From Bacilli bacterium (GTDB lineage: Bacteria; Bacillota_I; Bacilli_A; RF39; UBA660), in assembly GCA_900771805.1 (NCBI GenBank), contig CAAGPL010000042.1, positions 1 through 59,461 of the forward strand: a stretch of DNA of 59,461 nt, given 5' to 3'. The notes beneath the pieces were generated by a model. It worked only from the letters and a program-made list of their open reading frames with translations. It was not told the DNA's origin and made no database searches. Position 1 is the first letter of the stretch. Every line of letters starts with the position of its first letter. Both the position numbers and the translations under genes were made by a program. Of the stretch, positions 17,400 to 25,925 are shown piece after piece.

Positions 17400-18071
17400 T
17401 TATTTACTTATAATATCATTTATTACATAACTTGAAAGAAGTATACCTGCACAATTGGGTACAAGGGCCATAGATCCTACACTTCCCTTTTCTTTAATCA
17501 GAGGTTTTTCTGTAGAGAAAATAACAGGTAATTTATATTTAAAGTTTATTTTTCTAAGCTCATATCTTAATTTTTTTGCTAATGGATCATATTCGGTTTT
17601 CCAAATATTAGATATTTTTAACATACTAGGATTTATTCTATTACCAGTACCACAAGATGATATTATCTTAATATTATTTTTATAAGCAAAAGATGCTAAT
17701 AAAACTTTAGCTTTGATATCATCACAAGCATCAATTATATAATCGGTTTTAGGAATAACAAAATTTTCATCTATTTTTTCATTTATAGCTAAAACATTTA
17801 TTAATGGGTTAATTTCTTTAGCTCTATTTAAAGCAACAGATACCTTAGATTTTCCAATATTATTTTTTAAACTAAGTATTTGCCTATTTAAATTACTTTC
17901 TTCAAACGTATCATAATCAACTATTATAATATTTCCTATTCCACTTCTTATTAACATCTCAAGTGAAGAACCACCTACTCCGCCTACACCTACTAATAAA
18001 ACACTTGTATTATTTAATTCATTTATTTTGTCTTCACTAATTATTTTTTTTGTTCTATCCATCATATTCAT
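17400..18071 (-). CDS. tcdA: tRNA threonylcarbamoyladenosine dehydratase (ThiF/E1-like)
   Basis: A 223-residue E1-like enzyme. The nucleotide-binding loop is VGVGGVGGSSLEML, followed by IVDYDTFEESNLNRQ with the conserved Asp, Asn and Arg residues. The family (TcdA/CsdL, B. subtilis YrvM) dehydrates t6A37 in tRNA to its cyclic form using ATP. Position next to rarA and a 6S RNA matches B. subtilis and supports the assignment over other ThiF-like proteins. I choose the ATG at 18071, preceded by AGGTGA; a GTG at 18080 lies within that site. Confidence 0.85.
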   Translation of the reverse strand: MNMMDRTKKIISEDKINELNNTSVLLVGVGGVGGSSLEMLIRSGIGNIIIVDYDTFEESNLNRQILSLKNNIGKSKVSVALNRAKEINPLINVLAINEKIDENFVIPKTDYIIDACDDIKAKVLLASFAYKNNIKIISSCGTGNRINPSMLKISNIWKTEYDPLAKKLRYELRKINFKYKLPVIFSTEKPLIKEKGSVGSMALVPNCAGILLSSYVINDIISK

Positions 18072-18120
18072 TTTAATCACCTAATATTATTATATAATTT
18101 TTATAATTTTTTTTAAATAA

Positions 18121-18297
18121 AAAAATGACCCAAAGAGTCGTTTACTAGCAAGATAAACCTGCACTTATTTGCAGGTGGGTATCCCACAATGATTTTAGAC
18201 TTCTTAAATAAATTTAAGCATGAACACCATCATTGATTCTGATTCCCTATAATATCTTAGCGGGTTAAATATGCTAGCTTGCGATATCTCAAGGTCA
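18121..18297 (-). ncRNA. ssrS: 6S RNA
   Basis: A roughly 177-base RNA with the 6S layout. The 5' segment TGACC-TTGAGATATCGCAAGC pairs with a 3' segment ending GACTCTTTGGGTCA, closing a long stem. Internal sequence GTTCATGCTTAAAT..AAGAAGTCTAAAA and the hairpin CCTGCAAATAAGTGCAGG correspond in order to features of E. coli 6S RNA. A T-run ends it. A clear promoter lies just upstream. The gene sits between tcdA and the aspS-hisS operon, the position of bsrA in B. subtilis. 6S RNA binds sigma-A RNA polymerase and mimics an open promoter. Confidence 0.85.
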
Positions 18298-18302
18298 ACT
18301 AT

Positions 18303-18332
18303 ATTATACCATTATTTAGTAAATATATTCAA
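18303..18332 (-). promoter_or_regulatory. Promoter of 6S RNA
   Basis: On the minus strand TTGAAT (18332-18327), an 18-base spacer, and TATAAT (18308-18303). The predicted start at about 18297 matches the first base of the closing stem. Confidence 0.75.
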
Positions 18333-18353
18333 TACAAAATACACAACTTTACA

Positions 18354-18995
18354 TTATTTATAATTAATTATAAATTCTTTTATAGTATTTACAATATTAG
18401 TAAAAGAATCTATATTATCTAAATTTAATTTCTTATTATTTATAACTAATCTTAATGTAGGAATACCACAGATTAAAGATACAACTGATATTATTTCATT
18501 TTCTTTATCTTTATTAGGTATATTGTTTTCATCTACTTTTACATTATTTTTTATAGCAATTTCTTTTAAGCTATCTATTATATTAGAATTACCTAGTAAA
18601 GTTATTCTATTATCTGTTACTATATCTATATCAGTATCATCTTTAAATGTACTAGAATGAATATCTATTAATAATTTTATATTGTTTACTTCAACTAAAT
18701 TTATAATTCCGTTTTTATAATTATGATCAGAATCAAAATTAGGATCTGCATGTGTAAACAATTGAAATATTGCATAAGAACCAGTTGCAGAACTTAAATA
18801 TCTAGCTAAACTGCCTGTAAATTTTTCCGCATCTCTTACATCATCACCACGTAATTGATTAACTGAATGAGGAGCTGATATTAAAACTGGAGTATTTCCA
18901 GATAAAACACGATATTTTTCTTCAGTCCATACGTTAGTACCAAAGTATTCGTTATTAGCAAAATCTGATTCTAAACTTAATATTTCATCTTTCAT
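18354..18995 (-). CDS. N-formylglutamate amidohydrolase-like protein
   Basis: A 213-residue zinc-peptidase-fold protein related to N-formylglutamate amidohydrolase. Visible metal-site motifs are ISAPHSVNQLRG near residue 40 (His in APH) and LLIDIHSS near residue 109 (His in DIH), with DPNFDSDHNYK between them. Members hydrolyse formylated or acylated amino acids; no histidine-degradation genes are nearby, so the substrate is open. TAGGAG lies before the ATG. It separates 6S RNA from aspS and has its own spacing, suggesting a separate transcript. Confidence 0.7.
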   Translation of the reverse strand: MKDEILSLESDFANNEYFGTNVWTEEKYRVLSGNTPVLISAPHSVNQLRGDDVRDAEKFTGSLARYLSSATGSYAIFQLFTHADPNFDSDHNYKNGIINLVEVNNIKLLIDIHSSTFKDDTDIDIVTDNRITLLGNSNIIDSLKEIAIKNNVKVDENNIPNKDKENEIISVVSLICGIPTLRLVINNKKLNLDNIDSFTNIVNTIKEFIINYK

Positions 18996-19061
18996 ACTTT
19001 CACTCCTATTCTTAATATAAATTAATTATATATTATTTTTAATTAAAAAACAATAATCAAT

Positions 19062-19088
19062 AAAAAAAGAACTAATAAAAGTTCTTTT
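19062..19088 (-). terminator. Terminator of the hisS-aspS operon
   Basis: Minus-strand stem AAAAGAACT / AGTTCTTTT followed by further Ts, just past the aspS stop. Confidence 0.8.
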
Positions 19089-19101
19089 AATGTAAACAAT
19101 G

Positions 19102-20403
19102 TTAAGGAGTAATTCTATTAGGTCCTCTAAATAAGAACATTGTTTCTTTTAGTGATGATAACCCTAATAATAACATTGTTAATCTGTCAATACCAAGTGC
19201 AAATCCTCCGTGTGGTGGACATCCATATTTAAAGAAATCTTTGTAAAATTTGATGTCATCTCCCAAGCCTTTTTCATCTGCTTGTTTTACTAAAATATCA
19301 TATCTATGTTCCCTTTGAGCCCCCGTAGTTATTTCTGTACCTTTCCATATAAGGTCATATCCTTGAGGAACATCATTCTTTCTCATATGATAAAACGCTC
19401 TTTTAGTTTTACTGAAATCTGTTACAAAAATAAATTCGTGTCCAAATTCTTCCATAGCATAGCGACTAGTTAGTTTTTCTGCCTCAGCATTCATGTCACC
19501 AATATCATGATCAGGGACTTTATAACCATACTTTTCAGTTAGTTTTTTGTACAAATCTTGTAATTTAATTCTTGGAAATGGTTTAGTTGGTACTACAACA
19601 TCAACACCATATGTTTCTTTAATTAAATCGCCATATTTTTCCTTTACTGCCTTTAATCCTTCTATCAATAAATCCTCTTCCAAATCCATTACATCTTCAT
19701 ATGAGTCTATGTAACTGAATTCTATATCAAACGAAGTAAATTCTGTAGCATGACGATTAGTATTGGAATTTTCCGCTCTAAAACAAGGTGCAACTTCAAA
19801 TACTCTACCAAATCCTGACGCCATAGCCATTTGTTTATAAAATTGTGGTGATTGTGCTAAATAGGCTTTATTTCCAAAATAATCTACCTCAAACACTTCG
19901 CTTCCAGATTCAGAAGCCGCTCCAATTAATTTTGGGGTATGTATTTCCATGAAATCATTATCATACAAATATTTTCTCATCGCTCTTACAAACTCGCTTT
20001 GAATTTTAAATATATTCATATTATAGTCGTTTCTTAAATCAATAAATCTATTATCCATTCTAGTATCAATTTGAGCAGCATCTTTATTAGTAATACTAAT
20101 TGGTAATTCTGGTGCAGCTAAACTTGTTATCTCAAGACTAGTAGGTATTATTTCCATACCTCCCATTTTAACGTTTTCATTTTTTACTAATTTACCTATT
20201 ACTTTAATAGTTGATTCGTTTGTTAAACCTTCAACCTTTTTAACCATTTCGGCATTCTTTTTTTCTGATTTTTCTATTGTTATTTGAACTCTTTGAGTAC
20301 CATTTCTAAGTACTATAAATTGAACCCATTTAATATTTCTAACTTTTTCTGCAAAACCAGAAATTGTTATTTCTTTATCTATGTATTTTTCAAATTCTAT
20401 CAT
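19102..20403 (-). CDS. aspS: Aspartyl-tRNA synthetase, archaeal-type (probably non-discriminating)
   Basis: A 433-residue class II synthetase. It lacks the roughly 150-residue GAD insertion of normal bacterial AspRS (about 590 residues) and instead matches the short archaeal/eukaryotic type. It has an N-terminal anticodon-binding OB-fold, then motif 1, then HTPKLIGAASESGSEVF, LAQSPQFYKQ, motif 2 FRAENSNTNRH and motif 3 GGFALGIDRL. Such AspRS2 enzymes often charge both tRNA-Asp and tRNA-Asn and need GatCAB; this is inferred. Its ATG shares one base with the stop of the upstream gene (TAATG), indicating coupling. Confidence 0.9.
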   Translation of the reverse strand: MIEFEKYIDKEITISGFAEKVRNIKWVQFIVLRNGTQRVQITIEKSEKKNAEMVKKVEGLTNESTIKVIGKLVKNENVKMGGMEIIPTSLEITSLAAPELPISITNKDAAQIDTRMDNRFIDLRNDYNMNIFKIQSEFVRAMRKYLYDNDFMEIHTPKLIGAASESGSEVFEVDYFGNKAYLAQSPQFYKQMAMASGFGRVFEVAPCFRAENSNTNRHATEFTSFDIEFSYIDSYEDVMDLEEDLLIEGLKAVKEKYGDLIKETYGVDVVVPTKPFPRIKLQDLYKKLTEKYGYKVPDHDIGDMNAEAEKLTSRYAMEEFGHEFIFVTDFSKTKRAFYHMRKNDVPQGYDLIWKGTEITTGAQREHRYDILVKQADEKGLGDDIKFYKDFFKYGCPPHGGFALGIDRLTMLLLGLSSLKETMFLFRGPNRITP

Positions 20404-20903
20404 TATTTTTTTCTCCCTTCTTCTATTATTTTTGCAATATAGCTATCAACATAATTTTCATATTTATAATCATTTAATTCATCTTCATATGTTATATTAA
20501 GATCATTTAATTCATTATTTTTTCTAAGTATATTAAATAACATATCTTCTTGTTTTTTTGTTATTTGCTTTTCATTTATTTCTTTATCAGGATATATTAT
20601 TATAGGTTTTCTTGAATTAGCATCATGGCCATAGTATATATATCCATAAAAATGTATTAAAATATCTTGTTTATCTTTTAATCTAGATATTATATATAAA
20701 AAACTACCAGTTGGATTAGTTAAATTTTTTATATAATCAGTTTTTCTTGTAACAAAATAATCTGCCCACTCTATATGAGTTGGATTATGTTTATTTTTAA
20801 TACTTACCTTATAAAATGAGCCATCAGGTGCTATAAAACCATCATATTTTGCAATTTCATTTATATCTGTTGTTGACTCAAGAGTTTTTTCATCTATATT
20901 CAT
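20403..20903 (-). CDS. Hypothetical protein inside the hisS-aspS operon
   Basis: A 166-residue soluble protein I do not recognise. The middle is aromatic and strand-rich (IEWADYFVTRK, ILIHFYGYIYYGHD) and the C-terminal third is charged and helical. No signal or membrane segment. It starts 3 bases after the hisS stop region, with only a weak AAGTAA ribosome site, and its stop overlaps the aspS start by one base, so it is translated from the synthetase mRNA. Its position suggests a link to translation, but nothing in the sequence gives the activity. Confidence 0.65.
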   Translation of the reverse strand: MNIDEKTLESTTDINEIAKYDGFIAPDGSFYKVSIKNKHNPTHIEWADYFVTRKTDYIKNLTNPTGSFLYIISRLKDKQDILIHFYGYIYYGHDANSRKPIIIYPDKEINEKQITKKQEDMLFNILRKNNELNDLNITYEDELNDYKYENYVDSYIAKIIEEGRKK

Positions 20904-20905
20904 TT

Positions 20906-22246
20906 TTACTTACTACATTTACACTCATGTATTTTTTCAGAACAAGAACAGTTTTTATCACAACATGAGTCTTCATCCTCCATAATATTTTCATCTAAGT
21001 AATATATTAGTGCATCAAATGATATTGCATCTTCTTTTTTGGTTTTGTTATTTTTAATTTTTACTTCATTATTTTCTAGCTCACTACTATTAAGTACGAT
21101 TGTAAATTTACTATTTAATCTATCAGCTTGTTTAAACTGAGCTTTTAGGCTTCTTGATAAATAATCAGTTTCTACAATAAATCCATTCATTCTAAGTTCA
21201 TTAGATAAATATGCTGCATATTTTTTTTCTTCTTCACTTACATATAATAAGAATAGGTCACAGCTATCTTGAATAGGTATTTTAACATTTTCTTTTTCAA
21301 GAGCAAGCATTAATCTATCAAAACCTGATGCAAAACCAATAGCAGGTGTTATAGGTCCTCCAAGGCTTTCTATCATGCCATTATAACGGCCTCCTCCACC
21401 AATAACATTTTGAGATCCAAAACCTTCTATTTTAGCTTCTACTTCAAATACGGTGTGATTATAATAATCAAGGCCTCTTACAACGTTTGGATTAACTTGA
21501 AATTCAACGCCCATAACTTTAAGATACTCTTTTACCTTTTCAAATCTCATCTTTGATTCTTTATTTAAATAATCAATTGTTTTTGGAGCAGTTTTCATAA
21601 TTTCCTTATCGGTATCTACTTTACAATCTAATATTCTAAGTGGGTTCTTTTCTAATCTTTCTTTGCAATCATCACATAACTCATTAATATGTGGTTTAAA
21701 ATGCTTAATTAAAGCTTCTCTATAGTTATCTCTAGATTCTTTATCTCCAAGTGAATTTATGTTAACTATTATACCTTTTAATCCTAATATTTTATAAATA
21801 TTAACAGCAAGAGATATAACTTCAGCATCAGATAAAGGATCATCTGAACCAATAAGCTCATATCCAAACTGAGTAAGCTCTCTATATCTTCCTGCTTGTG
21901 GTCTTTCATAACGATACATTGGACAATTATAATATAGTTTTGTTGGCTTATTGTTATCACCATACATTTTATTTTCAATAAAACTTCTTACAACACCTGC
22001 AGTTCCTTCTGGACGAAGAGTAATATTCCTTCCACCACGGTCAGTAAAATCATAAGTTTCCTTAGTTACTATATCAGTTGTTTCTCCAACACCTCTATGA
22101 AATAACTGGCTAGATTCAAACACTGGAACACGTATAAAATTATAATTATATTTTTCCATTACTTCGTCAATTACTTTAGATACGTATTGCCATCTTTTAG
22201 CCTCATCTCCATAAATATCTTTAGTGCCTTTTGGTTTTGTTATCAT
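20906..22246 (-). CDS. hisS: Histidyl-tRNA synthetase with cysteine-rich C-terminal tail
   Basis: A 446-residue class II synthetase that charges tRNA-His. Motif 2 is in RYERPQAGRYRELTQ, the histidine-specific motif is GLDYYNHTVFE, and motif 3 is IGFASGFDRLM. The C-terminal anticodon-binding domain follows. After its normal end the protein carries an acidic linker and a short tail with Cys428, 429, 433, 435, 442 and 444 plus His440, which looks like a metal-binding patch and is not part of typical HisRS. GGAGG precedes the ATG, and a T-box leader lies upstream. Confidence 0.95.
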   Translation of the reverse strand: MITKPKGTKDIYGDEAKRWQYVSKVIDEVMEKYNYNFIRVPVFESSQLFHRGVGETTDIVTKETYDFTDRGGRNITLRPEGTAGVVRSFIENKMYGDNNKPTKLYYNCPMYRYERPQAGRYRELTQFGYELIGSDDPLSDAEVISLAVNIYKILGLKGIIVNINSLGDKESRDNYREALIKHFKPHINELCDDCKERLEKNPLRILDCKVDTDKEIMKTAPKTIDYLNKESKMRFEKVKEYLKVMGVEFQVNPNVVRGLDYYNHTVFEVEAKIEGFGSQNVIGGGGRYNGMIESLGGPITPAIGFASGFDRLMLALEKENVKIPIQDSCDLFLLYVSEEEKKYAAYLSNELRMNGFIVETDYLSRSLKAQFKQADRLNSKFTIVLNSSELENNEVKIKNNKTKKEDAISFDALIYYLDENIMEDEDSCCDKNCSCSEKIHECKCSK

Positions 22247-22266
22247 ATATATCCTCCTTTTTATAT

Positions 22267-22405
22267 AAAAAAGAGCCTTTTTAGTTTAGGGATGAACTTA
22301 TGTGTCCACGGTGCCACCCTACTTCACTTAAAGTGCTCTTTTATTTTTAATTTAAATTGTCCTGTTTTTATTTATATTGTAAGATGTCACTTCTTACTAA
22401 AAACT
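22267..22405 (-). promoter_or_regulatory. Compact T-box riboswitch of the hisS operon
   Basis: The leader contains the T-box sequence AGGGTGGCACCGTGG (22320-22306), a CATCCCT partner, and a terminator arm (GGCTC plus TTTTTT at 22272-22267). In this element tRNA binding stabilises an antiterminator. The variable base after TGG is C, complementary to discriminator G73 of tRNA-Asp (or Asn), not to C73 of tRNA-His. The 5' hairpin GTTTTTA-GTAAGA..TCTTAC..TAAAAAC, which should act as Stem I, is very short and holds GAC followed by A (22388-22385), a possible Asp specifier. The strand is minus and the leader totals about 158 bases. Confidence 0.85.
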
Positions 22406-22411
22406 ATAAAT

Positions 22412-22440
22412 ATTTTATTATTTTTTTAAAGCTTTGTCAA
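22412..22440 (-). promoter_or_regulatory. Promoter of the hisS operon
   Basis: Minus-strand TTGACA (22440-22435), 17-base spacer, TAAAAT (22417-22412). Transcription would begin near 22405, at the foot of the first leader hairpin. Confidence 0.8.
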
Positions 22441-22465
22441 TATCTAAACTTTTTAAGAAAAAGGC

Positions 22466-24193
22466 TTATCTAAAGCCTCCTCCGCCTCCACCAGAACCGA
22501 AAGAGCCTCCTCCTCCGCCTCCAGAAGAAAATCCACCTCCACCTGATGAATAACTTTCTGCACGTGATTTTGAAGATATGGCACTTGACATACTATTATA
22601 ACTAATCATATTTATAAATATAAAGTCATTATAAGTGTATCCATATTCATTATTTTCTATAATTTCTGGATATAACTTTTTAAATTGTTTAGCAACCTTA
22701 TCTGCAATACCAAGTATAGTTGCAAATATCAAATAATATTCCCATAAATTAACTTCAATTGCTTCTTTATCATCTATTCTAGAAAACTCTTCTAAGAAAT
22801 TTTTAAGACCTTTTAATTTAACTGCTTCATCAATCATAGATTCATTAACTTTATAAATATTTGATTTAAATATTTTTAAAGTTTCCTTTTGAGTAAGAAT
22901 TATTTTACCTTCATCTTTTAACTTTTCTGTTTCAAAATCTATTACTTCGTCAAACCAATTTAAAATTTTATTGTAATTTTTTCTGCACCATTTTTCAAAT
23001 TCTTTTGACTCTAACTTACCATCATAACTTGCTTCATACATCATTTTGTAAAGTTTAAGTTCTAAAGCATTATCAAAATTCTCGTTTTCAGGTAATATAA
23101 TTATACTTTCTTCACCCTTTTTAAATAAACCACTTTCTAATTTTTTTTCTAAAGTAATTTTCTTTTGCAGCATCCACTTTAATAAAATTGCTCCTAAAAA
23201 GTCTGTTTTTTTATTGTTAAGTTTATATGCTGATGAAATCCAGTATGCCATATATATATCTTTATTAAAAGGAATATCTCGCATATTTGGAATATCTTTT
23301 GGAAGTGTTCTACCTCTTTGTCCAAAGTCAAACTCGTTACTTCCTACTGTTCTTGCGCCCTTTCTAATACCTATTAAAGCTCCTCCAAATCCAAGAGTAA
23401 TCATTAATATTGGAAATATTATACTTATTATACTTATAATAAATGAAAATATATTACTAAAAAAACTTTTCTTATATGGGGTAGAACCTTTTTTAGCCAT
23501 ATCTTGATAATATTTAAAATCATTATTTATTACATTTTTTGTATCAAATGTACCACTATCAAATTTTGCTAAAATAACCATGTATTCATTACTATCTAAA
23601 GTGCCTTCAGAATTCATTTCAATTACACCATCATAAACATATGCAGTAGCCCCATATTTACCATAACCCCATACTGGAACATCATCACTAAAATAAGTAT
23701 CTGAATATATTTTTATATGAACATTATCTGGCTTACTTGATAATTCATTTGGAATTAATCTCCAATATATCATATCTGAATCAGTAAGTTTTGCAACAAA
23801 ACCTTCAATATCATAAGTTAATACATAATTATGATAACCGTACTTAGATATACCCCAGCATAATTCTAAACCATTATTAACGTAGTTAATACCATTTTTA
23901 TATGCTTTTTCAGAAAAAGAAGAATTAGTATTCCAGTTATTTTTATATGTATACCAAGTATCATCTTCTTTCACTTTAAAGTTAGTTATGTTTGCATTAC
24001 CTATATTATAATATGGTTTATAACCTTCTGTTCCAGAATTTAAATTTGCACTCCAAGTTTCAGTAACATGTGCAGTCCCTGTTTTATCGATATATATATC
24101 CATATCTATTTTATCAATTTCATTTGCTTTTACAATAACTGGAGAAACAAATAAAATAATTAATAAAATAAATAATCTTTTTAAATTTTTCAC
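22466..24193 (-). CDS. DUF2207 family membrane protein
   Basis: A 575-residue protein with a signal peptide, an extracellular N-terminal DUF2207 domain (about 25-235), a transmembrane helix near 250-275, a cytoplasmic helical region, and a glycine/serine-rich C-terminal tail. The start is a GTG nine bases after GGGAG. DUF2207 proteins are widespread, lie next to LemA genes as here, and have no firm function. An unusual point is a terminator-like hairpin between lemA and this gene, which should lower its expression relative to lemA. Confidence 0.85.
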   Translation of the reverse strand: MKNLKRLFILLIILFVSPVIVKANEIDKIDMDIYIDKTGTAHVTETWSANLNSGTEGYKPYYNIGNANITNFKVKEDDTWYTYKNNWNTNSSFSEKAYKNGINYVNNGLELCWGISKYGYHNYVLTYDIEGFVAKLTDSDMIYWRLIPNELSSKPDNVHIKIYSDTYFSDDVPVWGYGKYGATAYVYDGVIEMNSEGTLDSNEYMVILAKFDSGTFDTKNVINNDFKYYQDMAKKGSTPYKKSFFSNIFSFIISIISIIFPILMITLGFGGALIGIRKGARTVGSNEFDFGQRGRTLPKDIPNMRDIPFNKDIYMAYWISSAYKLNNKKTDFLGAILLKWMLQKKITLEKKLESGLFKKGEESIIILPENENFDNALELKLYKMMYEASYDGKLESKEFEKWCRKNYNKILNWFDEVIDFETEKLKDEGKIILTQKETLKIFKSNIYKVNESMIDEAVKLKGLKNFLEEFSRIDDKEAIEVNLWEYYLIFATILGIADKVAKQFKKLYPEIIENNEYGYTYNDFIFINMISYNSMSSAISSKSRAESYSSGGGGFSSGGGGGGSFGSGGGGGGFR

Positions 24194-24213
24194 TTTCTTT
24201 TTCTCCCTTCTTA

Positions 24214-24241
24214 AAGAAAAAAGTCTACATTATAGTAGACT
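24214..24241 (-). terminator. Intra-operon terminator between lemA and DUF2207
   Basis: Minus-strand hairpin AGTCTAC/GTAGACT with a 6-base loop and a following T-run, overlapping the lemA stop. Confidence 0.7.
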
Positions 24242-24794
24242 AAAATTTAACTTGTACATTTTGTCTTTCTTCTAAAGTAGCTTCAAAGAAAGCTTCTGGT
24301 TTAAAATTAAACATATTAGCTACTATATTAGATGGAAACATTTCAATTTTATTTTTATAAGTTAATACTGAGTCATTATAAAATTGTCTTGCAAATCTAA
24401 TTTTTTCTTCTATTTCGTTTAATTTATTTTGTAAATCTAAGAAATTAGTATTAGCTTTAAGTTCTGGATAGTTTTCTGCTAGTGCAAATAACCTTCCTAA
24501 AGCCTTAGTTACTTCACCTGATGCTTTTATTTCATCTTCATGTGTTGTAGCGCTTACTGCCCTGCTTCTAGCTTCAATAACAGCATCTAAAGTATCTTTT
24601 TCATGCTTTGCATACCCTTTTACTGTTTCTACAATGTTTGGTATTAAATCATTTCTATTCTTTAATACAACATCAATTTGTGACCATCCATCTTTTACCT
24701 TGTTTCTTAAACTTACAAGTGTGTTATATGTACTAATAAAATATAATGCAATTAGTACAATAATTACTAAAAGTATAATTAATGCTATTTTCAT
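24240..24794 (-). CDS. lemA: LemA family protein
   Basis: A 184-residue protein with one N-terminal transmembrane helix (residues 1-20) and a long helical bundle. Conserved family pieces are NTLVSLRNKVKDGWSQIDVVLKNRNDLIPNIVETVKGYAKHE, here seen in parts, then ALGRLFALAENYPELKAN and a final FNFKPEAFFEA. The family is membrane-associated with unknown biochemical role; pairing with DUF2207 is common. GGAGG lies before the ATG. Confidence 0.9.
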   Translation of the reverse strand: MKIALIILLVIIVLIALYFISTYNTLVSLRNKVKDGWSQIDVVLKNRNDLIPNIVETVKGYAKHEKDTLDAVIEARSRAVSATTHEDEIKASGEVTKALGRLFALAENYPELKANTNFLDLQNKLNEIEEKIRFARQFYNDSVLTYKNKIEMFPSNIVANMFNFKPEAFFEATLEERQNVQVKF

Positions 24795-24829
24795 AATATC
24801 CTCCTATAATTAAATTATATATTATTATT

Positions 24830-24860
24830 AAAAAAAAAGAAAGCATTTTATTTGCTTTCT
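24830..24860 (-). terminator. Terminator of the secDF-rel-dtd-AI-2E unit
   Basis: Minus-strand hairpin AGAAAGC/GCTTTCT followed by about nine Ts, a few bases past the AI-2E family gene. Confidence 0.85.
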
Positions 24861-24863
24861 AAC

Positions 24864-25925
24864 TTATTTTACGCTTTTTTTAACTATTTTTATTTTATTA
24901 TTTATTTCACATTTATATGCATTATATATAGCTAATATAACAATTGTTATTGGTACTGCAATAACTATTCCATAAAAACCAAATAAAGCTCCACCTGCAA
25001 ATACTGAAAAAATAGTTAAAAGTGGTGGAAGTTTATTTGTTTTACCATATATTTTAGGCGATATTATATATCCATCAACATTAGGAAATACAATTGTTAC
25101 AACAAGTGTTAAAATAAATAACTTAGTTGAAACAACAGATGCTATTAAAAGTGCAATAATATTTGTAATTAAGCCACCAAAATAAGGAATAATAGTTGTA
25201 ATACAAGCAAGTACACCTAAAAGTAAAAAGTTAGGATGACCTATTATAAAGAACAAAAATGTATATTCAAAAAATTGAATAATCATAAATATTCCAAGGC
25301 CTTTTAAGTAAGAAGTTATTTCACTATCAATATTAATTATTAAATTATATGTTTTTTTATTTTTACTTTTTAAAAATTCTTTTATTTTCATTCTAATTTT
25401 TGACATATCACATAGAAAATAAATAGAAACTATAAGAACAATAATAGATTTAGTCAAATAATCAATAGATTTACTTAAAATACCAAAAACTGTACCATTT
25501 GTTATATATAATCCAATTCCATTAATAATTTTGCTAGAAAATTTAGATATAGTATCACTTAATAATTTAGTATCAATATTATATTTTAAAGCAATATCTT
25601 TAGATATTTCACCTAAACTTGATAAAAGATTAATTAACTGATTAACAAATAATGGAACAACATAATAAACTGTTAAACCAGTAATTAAAAGTATTATTAA
25701 AACTATTAAAAATACTGAAATTACCTTTGGTATTTTTTTACTTTCTAAAAACTTTAATATAGGATATAAAACATATGCTATTAAAAATGCTATTATAAAA
25801 GGAGTTAATATACTAAGTATTTTAGATAATGTACTAGCCCATAAATTTCTCATTAAGAAAAGTAAATAAATAATTAGTAAAATAAGTAATATATTTAAAT
25901 ATTTATAATTTATTTGTTTTTTCAT
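24864..25925 (-). CDS. AI-2E family transporter
   Basis: A 353-residue integral membrane protein with the family layout: paired N-terminal helices, a central extracellular region, and a cluster of C-terminal helices. It has the conserved PYFGGLITNI and ISPKIYGKTNKLPPLLTIFSVFAGGALFG-type segment near residue 290. The family (YtvI/PerM/TqsA) includes quorum-signal exporters and ion antiporters; the substrate is unknown. The ATG overlaps the dtd stop (ATGA), indicating a joint transcript. Confidence 0.85.
   Translation of the reverse strand: MKKQINYKYLNILLILLIIYLLFLMRNLWASTLSKILSILTPFIIAFLIAYVLYPILKFLESKKIPKVISVFLIVLIILLITGLTVYYVVPLFVNQLINLLSSLGEISKDIALKYNIDTKLLSDTISKFSSKIINGIGLYITNGTVFGILSKSIDYLTKSIIVLIVSIYFLCDMSKIRMKIKEFLKSKNKKTYNLIINIDSEITSYLKGLGIFMIIQFFEYTFLFFIIGHPNFLLLGVLACITTIIPYFGGLITNIIALLIASVVSTKLFILTLVVTIVFPNVDGYIISPKIYGKTNKLPPLLTIFSVFAGGALFGFYGIVIAVPITIVILAIYNAYKCEINNKIKIVKKSVK

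Noticed and set aside
18121..18297. tmRNA or SRP RNA instead of 6S
   Set aside because: There is no tRNA-like end with CCA, no tag frame and no SRP GGAA tetraloop domain; the closing stem, internal segments and location fit 6S.
22187..22429. Plus-strand frame across the hisS leader
   Set aside because: It is antisense to the T-box and the hisS start and has no coding signals.
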